From Anaerolineae bacterium (GTDB lineage Bacteria > Chloroflexota > Anaerolineae > Aggregatilineales > Phototrophicaceae), in NCBI GenBank assembly GCA_023382675.1, contig JAHDWN010000009.1, positions 1-64,000 on the forward strand: a stretch of DNA of 64,000 bases, given 5' to 3'. The translations under genes and the position numbers were made by a program. Below the pieces are notes generated by a model, which was not told the DNA's origin, made no database searches, and saw only the letters and a program-made list of their open reading frames with translations. Shown piece after piece: positions 62,719 through 64,000 of the stretch (the first letter of the stretch is position 1; the number at the start of each line of letters is the position of its first letter).

Positions 62719-64000
62719 TTAACGCACGACAACGTTATCCGCCCCAACGCGCCGCTGCAGCTCGGCGAGCAGCGCGTCACAAATGCCCGTCGTCAAATCG
62801 GGAAAGTCGAGCGCCTGGACACGCCCATTTTCGAGCAGTTCGACGATGAATCTGTCCGCGCCGGGATAGGAATTGAGCAGGTTGAGCAGGCGATTGAAAC
62901 GGCGCACGTCCTTGTCCTGATCGCCACAGCGTTCAAAGCGAATGACAAGCGTGCGCGCGGGCGGCTGCTCGGCATCGGCGGATGGCAGCGGCTCTGGCGC
63001 GACTTCGCCGAGCGGCTCATCCGCCATCCAGGGCAGGTTGTCATAGTCCGGCGGTTCGTCCGGGAGCGCGGGCGCGACAGGCGGCGTCGTCTCGACCGGC
63101 AGCGGCGCCGCGCCATTGCCATTCTTCGGCGCATCTTGCGGCGTCCATTCCGGCGTTTCTGGCTCGGCATCAAAAAGTACGTCGTCGGTCATCCATTCTG
63201 GCGGGGGCGCGGCATGATAAGCAGGCTGAAACCCACTGTCCGCAGTCACAGCCTGGAACTCGGTCGTCACAGCCTCACAGATCACCTGCGCATCGCCGCG
63301 TGAGAGATCGAGCTTGCCCATGAACTGGAGCACCATGCCTTCCAGCACGATGTCTTCGAATTTGCGCCACGTGCGTGGGAAAAGCACAACGTCAATCGTG
63401 CTGAAGTGATCTTCGAGCGTGACGATTGCCATCATTTCCTGATTCTTGGTCGGCATCCGGCGTATCCCGGCGACGAGGCCTATGATCGTGGCCGGGCGCT
63501 GATCGCGTTCTGGTGACGATTCTTTCAGGCTTTTGGTCGTGTCGAAGTTACTGGCCTGGATGATATGCAGCACCGGGTCAATCGGATGGCTGCTGACGTA
63601 GAAACCGAGCAGCGCCTTTTCCCAATCGAGCATCTCGCGCTGATCGACCTCGTCCGCCAGCGACAGATTGGCAAGCAGGTCGTCGGCAAAACCGCTCGCG
63701 CTCATGTCGCCGAACATGTTCATCTGCCCGACTTCTTTAGCCTTGTGATGCTCGGCGCTGAAGCTCATGATGCGGTCGAGCGCGCTGATGAGCTGGCCGC
63801 GATTGCCGAAACCGTCCAGCGCGCCGACTTTGATCAGGCTCTCGATGGTGCGCTTGCCGACCGGGCGCAGATCGACCCGCTCGCAGAACTCTTGCAGATC
63901 GCGGAAGGCGCCGCCGCTGTCACGCGCGGTGATGATGTGTGTCAGCGCGCCGACGCCCGCGTTCTTGACCGCGGCCAGGCCAAAGCGAATGCCGCGCCGG
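62719..64000 (-). CDS. dnaE: DNA polymerase III alpha subunit, C-terminal part
   Basis: Partial: the reading frame enters from the right edge (RFGLAAVKNAGVGALTHIIT, DLRPVGKRTIESLIKVGALD) and ends at 62719. It covers the end of the finger/helix-hairpin-helix region, the linker with LLGFYVSSHPIDPV, and the OB-fold (ATIIGLVAGIRRMPTKNQEM, VLFPRTWRKF). A Pro-rich acidic linker (about 150 residues from the end) precedes a last small domain of tau-binding type. Replicative DNA synthesis. Confidence 0.95.
   Translation of the reverse strand, partial: RRGIRFGLAAVKNAGVGALTHIITARDSGGAFRDLQEFCERVDLRPVGKRTIESLIKVGALDGFGNRGQLISALDRIMSFSAEHHKAKEVGQMNMFGDMSASGFADDLLANLSLADEVDQREMLDWEKALLGFYVSSHPIDPVLHIIQASNFDTTKSLKESSPERDQRPATIIGLVAGIRRMPTKNQEMMAIVTLEDHFSTIDVVLFPRTWRKFEDIVLEGMVLQFMGKLDLSRGDAQVICEAVTTEFQAVTADSGFQPAYHAAPPPEWMTDDVLFDAEPETPEWTPQDAPKNGNGAAPLPVETTPPVAPALPDEPPDYDNLPWMADEPLGEVAPEPLPSADAEQPPARTLVIRFERCGDQDKDVRRFNRLLNLLNSYPGADRFIVELLENGRVQALDFPDLTTGICDALLAELQRRVGADNVVVR

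Overview
The window reads as about 64 kb of chromosome from a moderately GC-rich, free-living bacterium, most likely a member of the Chloroflexota (Anaerolineae-like). That placement is inferred from gene style: many MalFGK- and Dpp-type importers, membrane GT39 glycosyltransferases, toast-rack/LiaF-like proteins, a RAYT with its palindromes, an ALDH16-type double aldehyde dehydrogenase and a multihaem cytochrome. No rRNA, tRNA, CRISPR array or prophage was seen. A dnaE gene is cut by the right edge.

Layout. 0.1-13.3 kb is a transport block. A VOC-fold protein lies convergent to a sugar ABC importer operon (solute-binding protein, two permeases, minus strand), which diverges from a LacI-type regulator. 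The regulator is followed on the plus strand by a family-5 solute-binding protein, an esterase, a DppC-like permease, a small lipoprotein, a DppB-like permease and an M24 peptidase. Sigma70-like promoters with LacI-type operators lying on their predicted start points are visible on both sides of the divergent gap. 13.3-20.7 kb holds a dead IS630-type fragment, DUF3592, two GT39 proteins, a 2-hydroxyacid dehydrogenase, MsrB and a secreted propeller protein. 20.8-26.0 kb has an asymmetric heterodimeric ABC exporter whose two genes are split by a four-helix-bundle gene with repeat-rich flanks, then an acetamidase/formamidase. 26.1-30.2 kb has two MerR regulators and two aldo/keto reductases. 30.3-36.6 kb has a PHP phosphoesterase overlapping a GT4 glycosyltransferase, DUF305, a third GT39 and a PLP decarboxylase. 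36.6-40.5 kb is AT-richer and carries a Gfo/Idh/MocA oxidoreductase and a large NB-ARC/LuxR regulator, probably acquired. 40.6-43.0 kb is exopolysaccharide glycosylation. 43.3-48.2 kb is envelope related: a CcmC-like haem protein with coupled secreted partners, and two toast-rack proteins. 48.4-54.2 kb has a ROK kinase, an EEP-nuclease/membrane-protein pair and a long phosphohexomutase. 54.2-60.1 kb is accessory: a DUF433/DUF5615 toxin-antitoxin pair, ALDH16, a split RAYT with two REP palindromes, and a protein with two different TIR domains. 60.2-62.5 kb encodes an exported double rhodanese and an 11-CXXCH cytochrome interrupted by one in-frame TGA.

The most unusual observation is that TGA (62287-62289). 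It sits between the signal peptide plus first haem motif and the remaining ten haem motifs, in the same frame, in a Gly-Pro-Gly-stop-Gly-Gly context. It is followed at a plausible distance by a stem-loop with a G-starting apical loop. A selenocysteine-containing cytochrome is a testable explanation; a nonsense mutation or sequencing error is the competing one. Other leads are the tandem TIR protein, the EEP plus membrane-sensor pair, and the ABC exporter cassette.

Start codons were moved inward from the longest open frame wherever a ribosome binding site or family alignment argued for it. All family calls come from reading motifs by eye; no database search was run.
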